Shown in pieces: positions 41,653-53,219 of a DNA stretch of 64,000 nucleotides. The first letter of the stretch is position 1, and each line of letters starts with the position of its first letter. The notes under the pieces are model-generated. The model was not told the origin of the DNA, ran no database searches, and saw nothing but the letters and a program-made list of their open reading frames with translations. The position numbers and the translations under genes are program-made. Source of the stretch: Moritella marina ATCC 15381 (GTDB lineage: Bacteria; Pseudomonadota; Gammaproteobacteria; Enterobacterales; Moritellaceae); NCBI RefSeq assembly GCF_008931805.1, contig NZ_CP044399.1, positions 4,513,370 through 4,577,369 on the forward strand. The letters are read 5' to 3'.

Positions 41653-41690
41653 AAATAAAAAACCGAGTCAGGGTTTATCCAGACTCGGTT
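41653..41690 (-). terminator. Terminator after prs
   Basis: AACCGAGTC (41661-41669) and GACTCGGTT (41682-41690) form a 9-bp stem. On the minus strand it is followed by TTTTTATTTTA. It is 36 bases behind the prs stop. Confidence 0.88.
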
Positions 41691-41725
41691 ATTCGTGCGT
41701 TGTTAAAACTTAAGTATGGAGCTAA

Positions 41726-42673
41726 TTAAGATTTGAACATTGCAGAAATTGATTCTTCGTTACTAACGCGGCGAATTGATTCAGCAAGCATAGGGCTTAA
41801 GCTTAATACACGTACGTTTGGTAGTGCTGCAACTTCAGGAGATAGTGGGATTGAATCCGTTACGATGATCTCATCAATGCAAGAATCACGTAGGTTTTCT
41901 ACTGCGTTACCTGAGAATACTGGGTGAGTCGCGTAAGCAAATACACGTTTCGCGCCATTTTTCTTCAATGCTACTGCTGCTGCACATAATGTACCGCCAG
42001 TATCGATCATGTCATCAACTAGGATGCAATCACGGTCTTTAACGTCACCAATAATATGCATTACTTGCGCTACGTTTGCTTTTGGACGACGTTTGTCGAT
42101 AATCGCAAGGTCAGCTTCGTCAAGTAATTTAGCGTTAGCGCGTGCACGTACTACACCACCGATATCCGGAGATACGATCACTGGGTTTTCAAGATTCTTT
42201 TCTTGCATGTCTTCTAATAATACTGGCGTACCAAATACATTATCAACAGGCACATCGAAGAAGCCCTGGATTTGTTCTGCGTGTAGATCAACCGTTAATA
42301 CACGGTCAACACCAACACTTGAAAGGAAATCAGCTACAACTTTTGCTGTAATTGGCACACGAGAAGAGCGTACACGACGATCTTGACGAGCATAACCAAA
42401 GTAAGGGATCACAGCAGTAATACGACCAGCAGATGCACGACGCATCGCATCAACCATCACGATCAGTTCCATTAGGTTGTCGTTTGTTGGCGCACAAGTA
42501 GATTGCAGGATGAAGATATCTCCACCACGTACATTTTCTTCAATTTCAACGCTAATTTCGCCATCGCTAAAGCGACCAACTTTGGCTTTACCAAGTTGAA
42601 TAAATAAACGTTCAGCAACTTTTTGAGCTAGTTCTGGTGTAGCGTTACCAGCAAAGAGTTTCATGTCGGGCAC
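41726..42673 (-). CDS. prs: Ribose-phosphate pyrophosphokinase
   Basis: 315 residues. Makes PRPP from ribose 5-phosphate and ATP for nucleotide, His and Trp synthesis. N-terminal [22 protein letters not shown]-loop and the PRPP-binding motif [15 protein letters not shown] near 215-230 are clear. Start codon is GTG at 42673, as in E. coli; the next ATG (42664) would lose three conserved residues. ispE lies upstream with a gap of about 150 bases. Confidence 0.97.
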   Translation of the reverse strand: MPDMKLFAGNATPELAQKVAERLFIQLGKAKVGRFSDGEISVEIEENVRGGDIFILQSTCAPTNDNLMELIVMVDAMRRASAGRITAVIPYFGYARQDRRVRSSRVPITAKVVADFLSSVGVDRVLTVDLHAEQIQGFFDVPVDNVFGTPVLLEDMQEKNLENPVIVSPDIGGVVRARANAKLLDEADLAIIDKRRPKANVAQVMHIIGDVKDRDCILVDDMIDTGGTLCAAAVALKKNGAKRVFAYATHPVFSGNAVENLRDSCIDEIIVTDSIPLSPEVAALPNVRVLSLSPMLAESIRRVSNEESISAMFKS

Positions 42674-42822
42674 GGTGTAACCTCAGGTAATCGATGTATT
42701 TGGCTGGGATATAATTATACTCCTAAACAGCGAACTGCTTAGTAGAGATCCCCAGCATTAATCTCTTAGAATTTGGTAACAACTTATTTAACATACGTTC
42801 GGTACTGAACTAAAATTTAAAT

Positions 42823-43674
42823 CTAAATTTGTCTTTCTAAGTCATGCAATAATGGCGATTTATTTAAGCCCTTCGCAAGATAAATTTGCATGTTTGTAGG
42901 CGCCTTAGCTAATACGGCTAATGCGTCAGACTTAGTTTTAAATTCAGAGAAAACACAGCAACCGGAACCTGTCAGTCGAGATGGCGCATATTTTAGCAAC
43001 CACTCTAATGCTTTTGCAACCTCGGGATGACGTTTTTTTACAGTTGGTTCAAAGTCATTTTTCCATTCGTCTCGTAACAACTGATTCAGCGGGCGTTTTG
43101 GGGTATCGCGAATTAATTCTGGATCGGAAAATAATTTTGCCGTGTTGACCTGTGTGTCAGGTATGGCAATAAGATAATAGTTTTCATCCACCTCTATCGG
43201 GGTAAGCTGTTCGCCAATACCTTCTGCAAAGGCTGCATGACCGCGGACGAATACCGGTACATCAGCTCCTAACTTAACACCAATATCAGCCAATTGGTCT
43301 TCATTTAAGTGCAATTGCCAAAGTTGATTGAGTGCCACGAGTGTTGTTGCTGCATCCGAAGAACCACCACCTAAACCACCTCCCATCGGCAGATTTTTGG
43401 TTAAGGTAATATCTGCCCCTAGCGGTAATGAAGAATGGGCTTTTAATGCCACTGCTGCTTGGTAGATAATATTGTCGGTCAATGCGACGCCTGGTATGGC
43501 TGGTGTTATGGTGATGTTGTTGGTGTGATTAGGGCTAATTGCTAAATCATCACCTATATTAATAAACTGGAATAACGTTTGTAATTCATGGTAACCATCA
43601 TTGCGACGACCATTAATGTATAGAAAAAGGTTGAGCTTTGCTGGCGCTGACCAATGGCTAATATTATTTTGCAT
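42823..43674 (-). CDS. ispE: 4-diphosphocytidyl-2-C-methyl-D-erythritol kinase
   Basis: 283 residues. Fourth... step enzyme of the MEP isoprenoid pathway, phosphorylating CDP-ME. GHMP-kinase features are visible: SAPAKLNLFLYI at the start, the ATP motif PMGGGLGGGSSDAATTL near residue 93-109, and the C-terminal LTGSGCCVFSEF. Its start overlaps the end of lolB by 11 bases, the conserved lolB-ispE-prs order. Confidence 0.96.
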   Translation of the reverse strand: MQNNISHWSAPAKLNLFLYINGRRNDGYHELQTLFQFINIGDDLAISPNHTNNITITPAIPGVALTDNIIYQAAVALKAHSSLPLGADITLTKNLPMGGGLGGGSSDAATTLVALNQLWQLHLNEDQLADIGVKLGADVPVFVRGHAAFAEGIGEQLTPIEVDENYYLIAIPDTQVNTAKLFSDPELIRDTPKRPLNQLLRDEWKNDFEPTVKKRHPEVAKALEWLLKYAPSRLTGSGCCVFSEFKTKSDALAVLAKAPTNMQIYLAKGLNKSPLLHDLERQI

Positions 43675-44269
43675 TTAATGTCCAGTTTCGTGTGGTGATT
43701 TTGATACGCATATCGTCTTTTTTGATGACGATGTTTTTCGGTAACCAAATGGTATCGACTAATTGATAGCGAGTATAACTGATGTGCCACCCGAGCGGAT
43801 GATTGGCTTGAATGACTCGACCGTAATTATCGAGCTGGACGTCATCAGTTAATGGATCGCCGATGATCCAAGCTCGTAATTGATTGACTGGGATCGGGAT
43901 CGGACTGAGCTGGTTGATTAGAGTTTGGGTATTTAGACCTTGATATTGGCGATCATCATCGAGAATAAGGGTTGAAATATCATCGCTGCGCTTGATGGTG
44001 AGCACATGAATGCCAAAGGGACCGGTTAAATTAATATTAAAATCTTGGCTTAATTGCTGCCAGTTTAAAGTTGCAGAATTACGGGCGTCGGGTGTGATAA
44101 AGGCTATTTGCCCCTGCAGTTGCCAAGTGTCTATTGATTGCAGTTGTGTTTGATGCTGCTGCCATAGTTGCTGTGGACTACCAACCGGGGCTGGTAATTG
44201 TGTTGTGGTACTACAAGCAGTTAATACAATGCTAATAATGATAACGAAAATAGAACGCTGAAATGTCAT
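43664..44269 (-). CDS. lolB: Outer-membrane lipoprotein receptor LolB
   Basis: 201 residues. The lipoprotein signal peptide ends in lipobox LTAC (Cys 19), followed by SerThr, which fits outer-membrane sorting. The mature part has the LolB features WQLQGQIAFITPD, FNINLTGPFGIHVLTI and a C-terminal beta strand. LolB receives lipoproteins from LolA and inserts them in the outer membrane. It is divergent from hemA and overlaps ispE. Confidence 0.93.
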   Translation of the reverse strand: MTFQRSIFVIIISIVLTACSTTTQLPAPVGSPQQLWQQHQTQLQSIDTWQLQGQIAFITPDARNSATLNWQQLSQDFNINLTGPFGIHVLTIKRSDDISTLILDDDRQYQGLNTQTLINQLSPIPIPVNQLRAWIIGDPLTDDVQLDNYGRVIQANHPLGWHISYTRYQLVDTIWLPKNIVIKKDDMRIKITTRNWTLNAK

Positions 44270-44420
44270 AAGATACTCAAAAAAATAAAGTAATGATGAT
44301 AAAGAGCAAGCATGGACTTATAAAAACAGATATGCATGGTTTTGTCACTTTAAAAATTCATACTTTTTGCGTAGAATAGCCCCCCTATCCATTTTTACAA
44401 CTATTCACTGTAAGTAATAC

Positions 44421-45674
44421 ATGACTCTGTTAGCACTTGGTATAAATCATAATACGGCACCTGTATCACTGCGTGAAAAGGTTGCTTTTTCACCGGACAA
44501 TATTGACGCTGCCTTTACCAGTATAATCGCTGATGGCGTTGCGTCTGAAGCGGTGATCGTTTCAACGTGTAATCGAACTGAAATTTATTGCAAAATTGAG
44601 CAAGGCTTAGCTGAACGTGTGACGCAGTGGTTGGTTGATTTTCACAATGTCGCCGCCGATGAATTAGCTACGTGTACATACCGCTATTATGATGCCGATG
44701 CTGTGCATCATTTGATGCGTGTAGCCGGTGGTTTAGATTCATTAGTATTAGGCGAACCACAAATCTTAGGGCAGATAAAACAAGCCTTTGCCAAAGCGAA
44801 ACAGCTGAATAGTGTTTCTCAAGTACTTGATAAGTTATTTCAGAAAACATTTACAGCGGCCAAACGCGTACGTACTGAAACTGAAATTGGTGCTAATGCC
44901 GTATCTGTTGCTTTTGCAGCGGTAAGCCTGAGCAAGCATATTTTTGATGATTTATCGAAAACCCGGGTATTGTTGATTGGTGCCGGCGAGACAATTGATC
45001 TGGTTGCCACCCACCTTGCAGAACAAAATGTGAAAGAGATGATGGTTGCTAACCGCACAGTCTCCCGCGCGCAAGTCTTGGGTGAAAAATTTGGGGCAAC
45101 CACCTTTACACTAGAAGAAATTCCACAGCATTTACACAATGCTGATATTGTTATCAGCTCAACAGCCAGCCCTTTACCCATAATTGGTAAAGGGATGATT
45201 GAAAGTGCGCTGAAACAACGCAAGCAAAAGCCTATCTTCTTGGTTGATATAGCGGTGCCTCGGGATATTGAAGAGGAAGTGGGTGAATTAGGTAATGCGT
45301 ATCTTTATACGGTTGATGATCTGCAAGGTATTATTGAGCAGAATAAAGAAGCCCGCCAAGATGCGGCGCAACAAGCCGAACATATTATAACGGAAGAAAC
45401 ACAGCTTTTTTCAGAATGGATCGCGTCATTATCCAGTGTCGATTCAATTAAAGAATACCGCACCGCTGCAATGGCCGAAAAAGAAGTTTTACTCCAACGG
45501 GCTATACTGGCAATGAAAAATGGCGCTGATGGTGAGCGTGTGCTGACTGAATTGGCGAATAAGTTAACCAATAAGCTGATCCACGCGCCGACCCAAGCGC
45601 TGGTGAGTGCGGGTAAACGCAAGCAAGATGATGAACTATTATTAGTCCGTCGTGTTGTTGGCTTAGAGTTATAG
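44421..45674 (+). CDS. hemA: Glutamyl-tRNA reductase
   Basis: 417 residues. Reduces Glu-tRNA to glutamate 1-semialdehyde, the first committed step of C5 haem synthesis. The nucleophilic Cys 50 lies in [22 protein letters not shown], the NADPH-binding [10 protein letters not shown] and ANRT motifs follow. The C-terminal dimerisation helix is present. It is divergent from lolB; prfA lies downstream after 240 bases, as in most gammaproteobacteria. Confidence 0.97.
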   Translation: MTLLALGINHNTAPVSLREKVAFSPDNIDAAFTSIIADGVASEAVIVSTCNRTEIYCKIEQGLAERVTQWLVDFHNVAADELATCTYRYYDADAVHHLMRVAGGLDSLVLGEPQILGQIKQAFAKAKQLNSVSQVLDKLFQKTFTAAKRVRTETEIGANAVSVAFAAVSLSKHIFDDLSKTRVLLIGAGETIDLVATHLAEQNVKEMMVANRTVSRAQVLGEKFGATTFTLEEIPQHLHNADIVISSTASPLPIIGKGMIESALKQRKQKPIFLVDIAVPRDIEEEVGELGNAYLYTVDDLQGIIEQNKEARQDAAQQAEHIITEETQLFSEWIASLSSVDSIKEYRTAAMAEKEVLLQRAILAMKNGADGERVLTELANKLTNKLIHAPTQALVSAGKRKQDDELLLVRRVVGLEL

Positions 45675-45915
45675 TCATGTCTTCAAAATAAGCTGTTGTT
45701 GATGATTCTTCTTATCGATTAACAACAGCCCACGCTATTTCAATTTTTTGAGCATATATTCGCTATATCCAAGGTAAATATTCGGAAAGCAATCGACTAT
45801 TTCCTTACATATAGGTATCCTTGCCGATCACAACAAAGAAATAATTCATATTCAGTTGCTGAAGCAGCTTATGTCAGACTTCTGCAATCTATTTAACGGT
45901 AATACGAGAGTAAAG

Positions 45916-47004
45916 ATGAAAGCATCGATCATTACAAAATTAGAAGCCTTAATCGAACGTCACGAAGAAGTTCAAGCACTACTAGGCGAACCAACGATCA
46001 TCAGTGATCAGGACCGTTACCGTGCCTTAACTAAAGAATACGCGCAATTAGAAGAGTTAGTTTCTTGCTTTAAAGAATATCAAGAAGCAAAAGAAGATTT
46101 CGAATCAGCGGAAGAAATGCTAAAGGACGATGATCCTGATATGCGTGAAATGGCTGTTGAAGAATATAAAGAAAGCAAAGCGACTGTAGCCCGTATCAGT
46201 GATGAGTTAGAAGTTTTACTGTTACCGCGCGATCCAAATGACAGTAATAACTGTTTCTTAGAGATCCGTGCTGGTGCAGGTGGTGATGAAGCTGCAATCT
46301 TTGCGGGTGATTTGTACCGTATGTATAGCCGTTATGCTGAGAAAAAAGGCTGGCGCTTATCTATCATGAACTTAAGTGATAGTGATCAAGGCGGTTATAA
46401 AGAAGTTATCGTTAAGATGGAAGGCGAAGCTGTATTCGGTACCATGAAGTTTGAATCAGGTGGTCACCGTGTACAACGTGTTCCAGAAACTGAATCACAA
46501 GGCCGTATCCATACATCTGCTTGTACAGTTGTTGTTATGCCAGAAGTACCTGAGTCTGAAGCGATTAATATTAATACAGCGGACCTTAAAGTGGATACTT
46601 TCCGTGCGTCTGGCGCGGGTGGTCAGCACGTAAATAAAACCGATTCGGCTATCCGTATTACCCATATTCCAACGGGTACAGTGGTTGAATGTCAAGATGA
46701 GCGTTCACAGCATAAAAACCGTGCGCGTGCGATGTCTATTCTACAAGCGCGTATTCAAGCCGCTGCAGATGAGGTGGTGCGTCTTGAAGAAGAAAGTACA
46801 CGTCGTAGCTTGGTCGCAAGTGGTGATCGTTCTGAACGTATTCGTACTTATAACTACCCACAGGGTCGTGTGAGTGATCACCGTATCAACTTAACGCTTT
46901 ACCGTCTAAATGAAGTGATGGAAGGTGAATTAGATGTATTGATCCAACCTATCATTCAAGAACATCAAGCAGATTTGCTAGCCGCACTTGCTGAAGCAGA
47001 CTAG
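45916..47004 (+). CDS. prfA: Peptide chain release factor 1
   Basis: 362 residues from ATG 45916, which aligns with the usual N-terminus [12 protein letters not shown]; the frame is open upstream to 45856 but gives an atypical extension. Recognises UAA and UAG. The stop-codon motif PET lies in [10 protein letters not shown] (PxT of RF1) and the catalytic GGQ in [14 protein letters not shown]. PrmC, which methylates the Gln of GGQ, is encoded 5 bases downstream. Confidence 0.97.
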   Translation: MKASIITKLEALIERHEEVQALLGEPTIISDQDRYRALTKEYAQLEELVSCFKEYQEAKEDFESAEEMLKDDDPDMREMAVEEYKESKATVARISDELEVLLLPRDPNDSNNCFLEIRAGAGGDEAAIFAGDLYRMYSRYAEKKGWRLSIMNLSDSDQGGYKEVIVKMEGEAVFGTMKFESGGHRVQRVPETESQGRIHTSACTVVVMPEVPESEAININTADLKVDTFRASGAGGQHVNKTDSAIRITHIPTGTVVECQDERSQHKNRARAMSILQARIQAAADEVVRLEEESTRRSLVASGDRSERIRTYNYPQGRVSDHRINLTLYRLNEVMEGELDVLIQPIIQEHQADLLAALAEAD

Positions 47005-47009
47005 GTATA

Positions 47010-47858
47010 TTGCGTACTGTGAACACAATTGCACAAATACTGCAGTGGGCTGTCAAGCAGCTCACTGACAGCGAAAGCCCCAAACTTGATGCTGAAGTCA
47101 TTCTTTGTTTCCTATTAGAGAAAGATCGCAGTTATCTTTTCGCCTGGGATGATAAAGTGCTCGATGATGAAATTATCAGCCGCTTCTCTGCTCTTATCAC
47201 CCGTCGTCAGGCTGGTGAGCCGGTTGCACATATTCTTGGTTACCGTGAATTTTGGTCATTAGAATTAGAAGTCTCTGCCGATACTTTAATTCCTCGGCCG
47301 GATACGGAAGTATTAGTCGAACAAGCGCTTGCTTGTATGCCGACGCAAACTTGCCAAGTATTAGATTTAGGGACTGGTACGGGAGCGATAGCACTGGCGC
47401 TGGCATCAGAATCTCCGCAGGCTAGGGTTACCGCGATTGAGTATAACCAAAGTGCTGCAGCATTAGCGCGTCGCAATGCCAAACGTTGTGGTCTTGATGT
47501 TGAAGTGTTGCAGGGGAGTTGGTTTGAACCTTTGCAAAGCGGGCTACGTTTTGATGTGATAGTCAGTAATCCACCTTATATCGAAGCGCATGATCCGCAT
47601 CTGGCGATGGGCGATGTGCGTTTTGAGCCGTTAACGGCATTAGTCGCTGACGAAGATGGTCTTGCTGATCTAAAGCATATAATTAGCCACGGTTATGCAT
47701 TCTTAAATGCGGGTGGTTGGTTACTCGTCGAACATGGCTTTGAACAAGGTGCTGCGGTACGCGATTTATTTATCGCCGCGGATTACCACCAGGTTATTAC
47801 TCATAAAGATTATGGTAATAATGATCGTATTACTGTCGGACAACGAAAAGAAGCCTAA
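47010..47858 (+). CDS. prmC: Release-factor glutamine methyltransferase PrmC
   Basis: 282 residues. N5-methylates the GGQ glutamine of RF1 and RF2. The SAM motif VLDLGTGTGAIALAL is near 114-128 and the catalytic NPPY motif in VIVSNPPYIEAHD near 188-192. No ATG is available near the start: TTG at 47010 (AGG a few bases upstream) or GTG at 47019 is used. The stop overlaps the next gene's start (47858). Confidence 0.95.
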   Translation: MRTVNTIAQILQWAVKQLTDSESPKLDAEVILCFLLEKDRSYLFAWDDKVLDDEIISRFSALITRRQAGEPVAHILGYREFWSLELEVSADTLIPRPDTEVLVEQALACMPTQTCQVLDLGTGTGAIALALASESPQARVTAIEYNQSAAALARRNAKRCGLDVEVLQGSWFEPLQSGLRFDVIVSNPPYIEAHDPHLAMGDVRFEPLTALVADEDGLADLKHIISHGYAFLNAGGWLLVEHGFEQGAAVRDLFIAADYHQVITHKDYGNNDRITVGQRKEA

Positions 47859-48235
47859 TGATGGATATTTTTATTTCGTTACATCTTGCGACGCTATTAC
47901 TAAGCGTGTTGATGTATTTTGTAAATTTTGCCTTCACAGTGAAGCAATCACCGTATCTTGAACATGCTGGTTTTATCAAATCACGTAAAGTGATCGATAT
48001 GATCACAATCATGATGATTGCGTTAGTGTGTATGGCGTCTGGTCGAGCACCGTTTGTTGATACGGTGATGACAGAAAAATTATTGTCGACGCTGGCAATC
48101 GCCTTCATGGTGTTTATGTCATTACAGCAAGGTAAAAACCTATTTTTTCGCTGTTTTGCATTTGCTGGCAGTATCGGCTGGTTATTTTATGTGTATTCGT
48201 TAGCCGTTAACGGCGAAGCATATTTGCTGAGGTAA
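47858..48235 (+). CDS. SirB2 family membrane protein
   Basis: 125 residues with four hydrophobic spans (about 3-25, 46-62, 75-95, 100-118). The family motif AGFIKSRKVIDMIT is visible. SirB2 follows prmC and precedes SirB1 in many gammaproteobacteria; function unknown. Start and stop overlap its neighbours by one base, so all three are probably translated together. Confidence 0.9.
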   Translation: MMDIFISLHLATLLLSVLMYFVNFAFTVKQSPYLEHAGFIKSRKVIDMITIMMIALVCMASGRAPFVDTVMTEKLLSTLAIAFMVFMSLQQGKNLFFRCFAFAGSIGWLFYVYSLAVNGEAYLLR

Positions 48236-49149
48236 TGATGGGATTTGATGCAAATTCAGCGCTGTCAGAAATAGAACTGGCAGACGATGTAGCAGTAGAT
48301 AATAACGATATTAATAGTCAGAGTGAAGAATTTGACGAGTACGATGATGAGCTCGCTGAAGAAGTACTGATGATTGATAACGTCATGCTCGCGACACTAT
48401 CAGCCATCGAAATGATAACGGAAAAACCGTTACTCGAAGAGGCTATTATCGAATTAGATGGGTTAATTGAGCTTATCGAGGTCGATATGCAAGGTTTTAC
48501 TCGTGAAGTTGAAAAGCGAGACCAGTTATTGTATTTGTTTTATCAGCAATTGGGCTTTGCAGGCAACTGGCGTAAATGGTTAGAGCTTGATAGCATATTA
48601 TTGCACAAAGTGATTAGCAGCCGTAATGGTGTACCACTGTCACTAGGCACGGTATTTATGTACTTTGCCGAGCATTTTGCAGTAGACGTCAAAGGGATAT
48701 TATTCCCTGGTCAATTTGTGCTGCGTTTTGGTCATGGTAAAGACGAAACTTACGTTGATCCAGCTGACGGCCAAGTGCTGACTCGTCATAAATTACAAGT
48801 ATTGTTACGCGGAATCGAAGGTAACCATGCCTTGTTAACGGATGATGATTTATTAGAAGCTAACAATGAAATACATTATTTGCGCTTACTACAGGTATTG
48901 AAAGCAGCGTTAATTCGTGATGAGCATTTTTCGTATGCATTACGTTGTATTGATTTAATTTTAGAACTTGAACCTGATGAACCGTATGAGATCCGCGATC
49001 GTGGCTTTTTATTGCAACAACTTGATTGTAAAAAATTAGCCAGTGAAGACTTTGCTTATTTTATTGAGCAGTGTCCAGATGATCCGATCACGCGAGTATT
49101 AGAAGCACAAGTTGAAGAGCTTGCTGTCACCAATGATACGATTCATTAA
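48235..49149 (+). CDS. SirB1 family protein with acidic N-terminal extension
   Basis: 304 residues. The core has the transglutaminase-like SirB1 domain (SRNGVPLSLGTVFMYFAEH, LFPGQFVLRF) followed by TPR-like helices (YALRCIDLILELEPDEP). Residues 1-45 are a strongly acidic extension (NNDINSQSEEFDEYDDELAEE) before the conserved start, longer than I expect for this family. Function is not established; the conserved link to prfA-prmC-kdsA is well known. kdsA follows after 39 bases. Confidence 0.9.
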   Translation: MMGFDANSALSEIELADDVAVDNNDINSQSEEFDEYDDELAEEVLMIDNVMLATLSAIEMITEKPLLEEAIIELDGLIELIEVDMQGFTREVEKRDQLLYLFYQQLGFAGNWRKWLELDSILLHKVISSRNGVPLSLGTVFMYFAEHFAVDVKGILFPGQFVLRFGHGKDETYVDPADGQVLTRHKLQVLLRGIEGNHALLTDDDLLEANNEIHYLRLLQVLKAALIRDEHFSYALRCIDLILELEPDEPYEIRDRGFLLQQLDCKKLASEDFAYFIEQCPDDPITRVLEAQVEELAVTNDTIH

Positions 49150-49164
49150 TATTAATTGATTTGA

Positions 49165-50043
<879 letters not shown>

Positions 50044-50059
50044 TTTCAGATATAAAAAA

Positions 50060-50081
50060 AGCGCTGTAATAATACAGCGCT
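50060..50081. terminator. Hairpin 1 after kdsA
   Basis: GCGCTGTA and TACAGCGC (50061-50080) form an 8-bp stem with seven A before it. No T tract follows on the plus strand. Confidence 0.6.
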
Positions 50082-50085
50082 AAAC

Positions 50086-50132
50086 AACCTTTGATTTATA
50101 ATACAAATGTATTAATAATATTATCAAAGGTT
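50086..50132. repeat. Hairpin 2 after kdsA
   Basis: AACCTTTGAT (50086-50095) and ATCAAAGGTT (50123-50132) are exact inverted copies. Inside them AATAC and GTATT can form an inner stem. It could be a further 3'-end structure or a regulator site. Confidence 0.6.
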
Positions 50133-50370
50133 TAAAAATAAGTAGTGACTACTTAAAGGCCTAAACCAAAAAGTTTAAGCAAACAAACACAACATTACAT
50201 AACAAAGACTAACTAATATAAATAATACTAATTAACGAAAATATCGGGAATAAGTAAAATAAGTATTAAGTCCTATATACATACGCGCACTATAGTTATG
50301 TTCTGGCAATCTGGCAATTGACAAATTATAATGTTTCGCATTAGTTTTTCTTATCTAACTGGACACCGTC

Positions 50371-51279
50371 ATGTCACGCAGACTTCCGCCTTTAAATTCG
50401 TTACGTGTTTTCGAAGCCGCCGCTAGACATTCTAGCTTTACGCGCGCATCTGAAGAACTTTATGTGACACAAGCCGCTGTTAGCCACCAAATTAAAGCGC
50501 TTGAAGAGTATCTGGGCATTAAATTGTTTCGTCGTCAAAACCGCGCGTTATTTTTAACGGAAGAAGGTCAGAGCTATTTTCTTGATATTAAAGATACGTT
50601 TTCTTCATTAGTGGATGCGACTGAGCGTTTATTAGCCAGAGGGGCAAAGGGGTCGTTGACGGTAAGTTTACAGCCGAGTTTTGCCATTCAATGGTTAGTG
50701 CCACGACTATCTTTATTTTCCGAACTGTATCCTGATATTGATGTACGTATTAAAGCGGTTGATATGGACGATGGTTCATTGACTGATGATGTTGATGTCG
50801 CGATTTATTATGGCCGTGGTAAATGGAAGGATTTACACGCGCAGAAACTACATACTGAGTATTTAGTCCCCGTTTGTTCACCGCTATTATTGAATGGACC
50901 GAAACCATTAAAAACCCCCGGTGATTTAAAATTACATACCTTATTACATGATACATCACGTCGTGATTGGACTGCTTGGTTTAAGCAAACCAACATTACG
51001 GATATCAATGTTAACCAAGGCCCCATTTTTAGTCACACATCAATGGTACTACAAGCGGCTGTACACGGCCAAGGTGTCGCATTAGGACACAGTGTGCTTG
51101 CGCAACCAGAAATCGATGCAGGTCGGTTGGTTCGTCCTTTTAATGAGGTGTTAGTGAGTAAAAATGCTTATTATGTGGTTTGTCGCGAAGAGCAAGATGA
51201 ACTCGGTAAGATAGTGGCATTTCGTGATTGGATGATGTCCTTGGTAGAAGTAGAACAACAAGCGTTTGTGGAGAATTAA
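50371..51279 (+). CDS. gcvA: LysR-type regulator, GcvA family
   Basis: 302 residues. N-terminal winged helix (LPPLNSLRVFEAAARHSSFTRA; LYVTQAAVSHQIKALEEYLG) and C-terminal effector-binding domain. E. coli GcvA controls the glycine cleavage genes with glycine and purines as signals. Identification rests on the typical start MSRRLPPLN and on location directly before rlmM, as in E. coli. No gcvTHP is in the window. Confidence 0.9.
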   Translation: MSRRLPPLNSLRVFEAAARHSSFTRASEELYVTQAAVSHQIKALEEYLGIKLFRRQNRALFLTEEGQSYFLDIKDTFSSLVDATERLLARGAKGSLTVSLQPSFAIQWLVPRLSLFSELYPDIDVRIKAVDMDDGSLTDDVDVAIYYGRGKWKDLHAQKLHTEYLVPVCSPLLLNGPKPLKTPGDLKLHTLLHDTSRRDWTAWFKQTNITDINVNQGPIFSHTSMVLQAAVHGQGVALGHSVLAQPEIDAGRLVRPFNEVLVSKNAYYVVCREEQDELGKIVAFRDWMMSLVEVEQQAFVEN

Positions 51280-51477
51280 TTCATCACGAACTCACTAAAT
51301 CCTTGGTGTTATATCGTCAAGGGTTTAGACTGTGCGGCTTTTGTATGCAAACCAATTCAAAATTCCAGTATTCTGCACTGGTTTGTGTATATTTTATGAA
51401 TTTTTAATCTCGGTATTGTATCTATACTGAGTATATATCGTCAGCGATGTTGATGATGAAAATGAGGTTATTAGAAA

Positions 51478-52614
51478 ATGAATGGTGTTTTATTATATTG
51501 CCGTCCTGGTTATGAAAAAGAATGTGCTGCTGAGATCCAAGCACGAGCGACTGCCATGGAGGCGTATGGTTTTGCTAAAGTAACGCCAAATTCGGGCTAT
51601 GTTGTGTTTGAATGTCACTCTGCTGACGATGTCGATACACTAGCGAAAAAATTACCACTTTCATCATTGATCTTTGCTCGTCAAATGATTGCACTGCATG
51701 CGCGTGTTGATGACATGCCACTTTACGACCGTGTAAACCCAGTTGTTGCCGCTTGTGAAGGCATTGAAGGTATGGGTGAGTTACGTGTGGAAATGCCTGA
51801 TACCAATGAAGGTAAAGAGCTATCTAAATTCTGCCGTAAGTACACAGTGCCATTACGTCAATCACTGCGTAAAAATGATCATTTATTATCGAAAGAAAAT
51901 AAAAACCGTCCTGTACTGCACGTATTCTTCATTGATAACGTGAGTGTTTATATCGGTTATTCATATAGCTTTAACAATTCGCCACTCCCTATGGGCATTA
52001 TGCGTCTTAAGTTCCCAGCGAAAGCGCCAAGTCGTTCGACGCTAAAACTTGAAGAAGCATTCCACACCTTCATTCCAGCGGATCAGTGGGACCGACGTAT
52101 CGGCGGTGCTATGCGTGCGGTTGATTTAGGCGCTTGTCCTGGTGGTTGGACGTATCAGTTAGTACAACGCAGTATGTTTGTTGTGGCAATTGATAACGGA
52201 GCAATGGCTGAAAGCCTGATGGAAACCGGTCAAGTTAAGCATTTCGAAGAAGATGGTTTTAAATATGAGCCAGCGAAAACGACGATTGCTTGGACTAACC
52301 GTAAATTGAATGGTAATAAGGTTAAGGTGCCTGAAAACCCGCCAGTAGATATGCTGGTATGTGACATGATTGAGAAACCTGAACGGGTGGCACGTCTCAT
52401 GTGTAAGTGGTTAATGAATGCATGGTGTAAAGAAGCCATCTTTAACCTTAAGTTACCACTTAAACGTCGTTACCATACACTGGAAGATTGCTTAGCGATT
52501 TTAGATAAGCAATTGGATGACCGTTTTGTGGTTCAAGCCAAGCACCTTTACCATGATCGTGATGAAGTGACGGTACATGTTGCTTGGACACACTTCATTC
52601 CTGAAGACAAATAA
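51478..52614 (+). CDS. rlmM: 23S rRNA 2'-O-ribose C2498 methyltransferase RlmM
   Basis: 378 residues. An N-terminal THUMP domain is followed by a Rossmann methyltransferase with SAM motif [13 protein letters not shown] near 221-233 and catalytic Asp/Lys segments ([21 protein letters not shown]). It methylates C2498 of 23S rRNA. Start ATG 51478 has GAGG upstream. A terminator follows. Confidence 0.97.
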   Translation: MNGVLLYCRPGYEKECAAEIQARATAMEAYGFAKVTPNSGYVVFECHSADDVDTLAKKLPLSSLIFARQMIALHARVDDMPLYDRVNPVVAACEGIEGMGELRVEMPDTNEGKELSKFCRKYTVPLRQSLRKNDHLLSKENKNRPVLHVFFIDNVSVYIGYSYSFNNSPLPMGIMRLKFPAKAPSRSTLKLEEAFHTFIPADQWDRRIGGAMRAVDLGACPGGWTYQLVQRSMFVVAIDNGAMAESLMETGQVKHFEEDGFKYEPAKTTIAWTNRKLNGNKVKVPENPPVDMLVCDMIEKPERVARLMCKWLMNAWCKEAIFNLKLPLKRRYHTLEDCLAILDKQLDDRFVVQAKHLYHDRDEVTVHVAWTHFIPEDK

Positions 52615-52656
52615 ACGACACGGTATTTATTCATAAGGCTAGTTAACGCTTCAATA

Positions 52657-52700
52657 AAGCCATTAAACATCACTGCGGTGAACTGTTTAATGGCTTTTTT
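52657..52700 (+). terminator. Terminator after rlmM
   Basis: AAGCCATTAAAC (52657-52668) and GTTTAATGGCTT (52684-52695) form a 12-bp stem with a 15-base loop; T tract to 52700. Confidence 0.9.
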
Positions 52701-52715
52701 ATTGCTGCATTAGCT

Positions 52716-53219
52716 CTATTTAAAGCGATATTTAAAGTAGAGTAGTGGATCTTCACCACGTACTCTAATACCAATGATTGCACCTTCAATGCCCATATTA
52801 TAATAAGCCTCGTGTTGTATTATGCCGTTCGATTTAACTTTCGTCTTTATCGTCACTCGTTCGTAATCGAGTAGCAGGTAAGGACTACGTTTGAGGCTGT
52901 AATGTAGGTTTAAACTTAATCGACCGATGTCTTTGAGTCGGGGAATAAACAGCCGGGTAATATCGGGATCAACCCACATATTTAACAGTTGCAGTTGCGC
53001 CGTTCGTTTACGCTTGTTACTGCTTTTTTTTACCACAAGCAAAGGTTGTTTTAATTCGAATTGTGGTGTGGTATCTGTTGTAAAAGGAGGCTCATCTAGC
53101 GGTTGATAACTCGCATAATATGGCGTTGAAAAAGCTGTCCCTAGGTTATTCTCCGCGGCCAAACTCGACCTACTTAATAGGCTTATTAAGAGTAAAACAA
53201 AGAGGCAGTTAGTTACCAT
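52716..53219 (-). CDS. Exported protein of unknown function
   Basis: 167 residues. A signal peptide is visible (about 1-21, ending SLAA). The mature part has a Pro/Thr-rich stretch, a basic patch (KKSSNKRKRT) and beta-rich sequence (LHYSLKRSPYLLLDYERVTIKTKV). I do not recognise the family. It is convergent with rlmM and stands alone. Confidence 0.75.
   Translation of the reverse strand: MVTNCLFVLLLISLLSRSSLAAENNLGTAFSTPYYASYQPLDEPPFTTDTTPQFELKQPLLVVKKSSNKRKRTAQLQLLNMWVDPDITRLFIPRLKDIGRLSLNLHYSLKRSPYLLLDYERVTIKTKVKSNGIIQHEAYYNMGIEGAIIGIRVRGEDPLLYFKYRFK

Larger units (their letters stand above)
50044..50370. other. kdsA-gcvA intergenic region
   Basis: 327 bases. Two successive hairpins stand at the kdsA end; the rest is A+T-rich and presumably contains the gcvA promoter. 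No gene was found. Confidence 0.6.

Noticed and set aside
45856-45915. Upstream start of prfA giving a 20-residue extension
   Set aside because: RF1 proteins start at MK(A/P)S-like sequence; ATG 45916 fits and the extension does not.
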